This document shows positions 5,501 through 5,711 of a DNA stretch of 5,711 bases, in pieces. The notes under the pieces are model-generated. The model did not search any database. It worked only from the letters and a program-made list of their open reading frames with translations, and had not been told where the DNA came from. The position numbers were made by a program, and so were the translations under genes. How positions within the stretch are numbered: position 1 is the first letter of the stretch; the number at the start of each line of letters is the position of its first letter. Source of the stretch: Planctomycetaceae bacterium (GTDB lineage Bacteria; Planctomycetota; Phycisphaerae; Phycisphaerales; SM1A02); assembly GCA_002684315.1 (NCBI GenBank), contig NYVB01000004.1, positions 1 through 5,711 on the forward strand. The letters are read 5' to 3'.

Positions 5501-5711
5501 CCTCGATCAGTCTGAGAACGCTTTCGACCTCGTCGGGGCTGCCGAGAAGGACCGGGACCCGCTGATGAAGCTCGCTGGGCTGGACGTCGAGAGTCTTCTG
5601 CTCCCCGCTGTAGGACAAGCCCCCTGCCTGCTCGATGATCATCGCCATCGGGTTGGCTTCGTAGAGCAGACGCAACTTGCCCTGCGGATTCTTGACCGTC
5701 GGAGGGATAGA
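5496..5711 (-). CDS. fbp: class I fructose-1,6-bisphosphatase, C-terminal part (cut by window edge)
   Basis: Only the last 71 residues are present; the rest lies beyond the right edge. They match the end of class I FBPase closely: [15 protein letters not shown] (residues 9-23 of the fragment), IIEQAGG (25-31), [19 protein letters not shown] (41-59) and [11 protein letters not shown] at the terminus. In the known enzyme the Lys of GKLRLLYE contacts the sugar phosphate and its Glu binds metal; both are present (K12 and E18 of the fragment). The enzyme removes the 1-phosphate of fructose 1,6-bisphosphate in gluconeogenesis and, in autotrophs, the Calvin cycle; it is cytoplasmic. It converges on the MmgE/PrpD gene with a gap of 6 bases. 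The identification is firm despite the truncation. Confidence 0.95.
   Translation of the reverse strand, partial: SIPPTVKNPQGKLRLLYEANPMAMIIEQAGGLSYSGEQKTLDVQPSELHQRVPVLLGSPDEVESVLRLIEA

Noticed and set aside
1..5711. Mobile elements, CRISPR arrays, tRNA or rRNA
   Set aside because: No transposase or integrase motif, no regular spacer array, and no tRNA cloverleaf or rRNA-like sequence was seen on either strand.

Overview
The window reads as ordinary bacterial chromosome, moderately GC-rich (estimated by eye), with tightly packed genes on both strands. It holds five complete protein genes, the 3' end of a sixth, and possibly the last codons of a seventh. The style suggests a planctomycete, most likely a marine member of the Phycisphaerae: weak or absent Shine-Dalgarno sites before several genes, small lipoproteins, and a two-helix membrane protein of unknown family. 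This is an impression from the proteins, not a proof. There are no rRNA, tRNA, CRISPR or transposase sequences.

Left edge (1-120): the probable tail of an upstream gene, an imperfect hairpin, then a textbook intrinsic terminator at 53-98. Region 183-1372 (+) is a two-gene unit: a small lipoprotein with a Dabb-type dimeric alpha/beta-barrel domain, then a two-helix membrane protein of unknown function with a soluble C-terminal domain. Region 1373-1522 is non-coding but structured: three direct copies of GAAGAGG at 20-22 bp spacing lead to an extended -10 box, and an inverted copy follows it.

Region 1523-2644 (+) is the most distinctive gene. It fuses a cobalamin-binding domain, as in the small part of acyl-CoA mutases, to a MeaB-type metallochaperone GTPase. 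This is the domain order of the first half of IcmF, but the mutase half is absent. Converging on it is an Fe(II)/2-oxoglutarate dioxygenase of the gamma-butyrobetaine hydroxylase/TauD type (2683-3804, -). It shares a 128-bp divergent control region, containing two 8-bp palindromes one helical turn apart, with an MmgE/PrpD-family protein (3933-5489, +). That gene nearly touches the end of a class I fructose-1,6-bisphosphatase (5496 to beyond the right edge, -), and a small hairpin spans both stop codons.

A common theme is possible. The B12/MeaB protein would support an acyl-CoA mutase (methylmalonyl-CoA type), PrpD-family enzymes act in the methylcitrate route of propionate use, and the dioxygenase could open a carnitine-like or related substrate. 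Fructose bisphosphatase would serve gluconeogenesis. These links are inferred from proximity and family knowledge, and the genes are not in one operon. The longest stretches without a gene (34-182, 1373-1522, 3805-3932) are each 150 bases or less and are described below.
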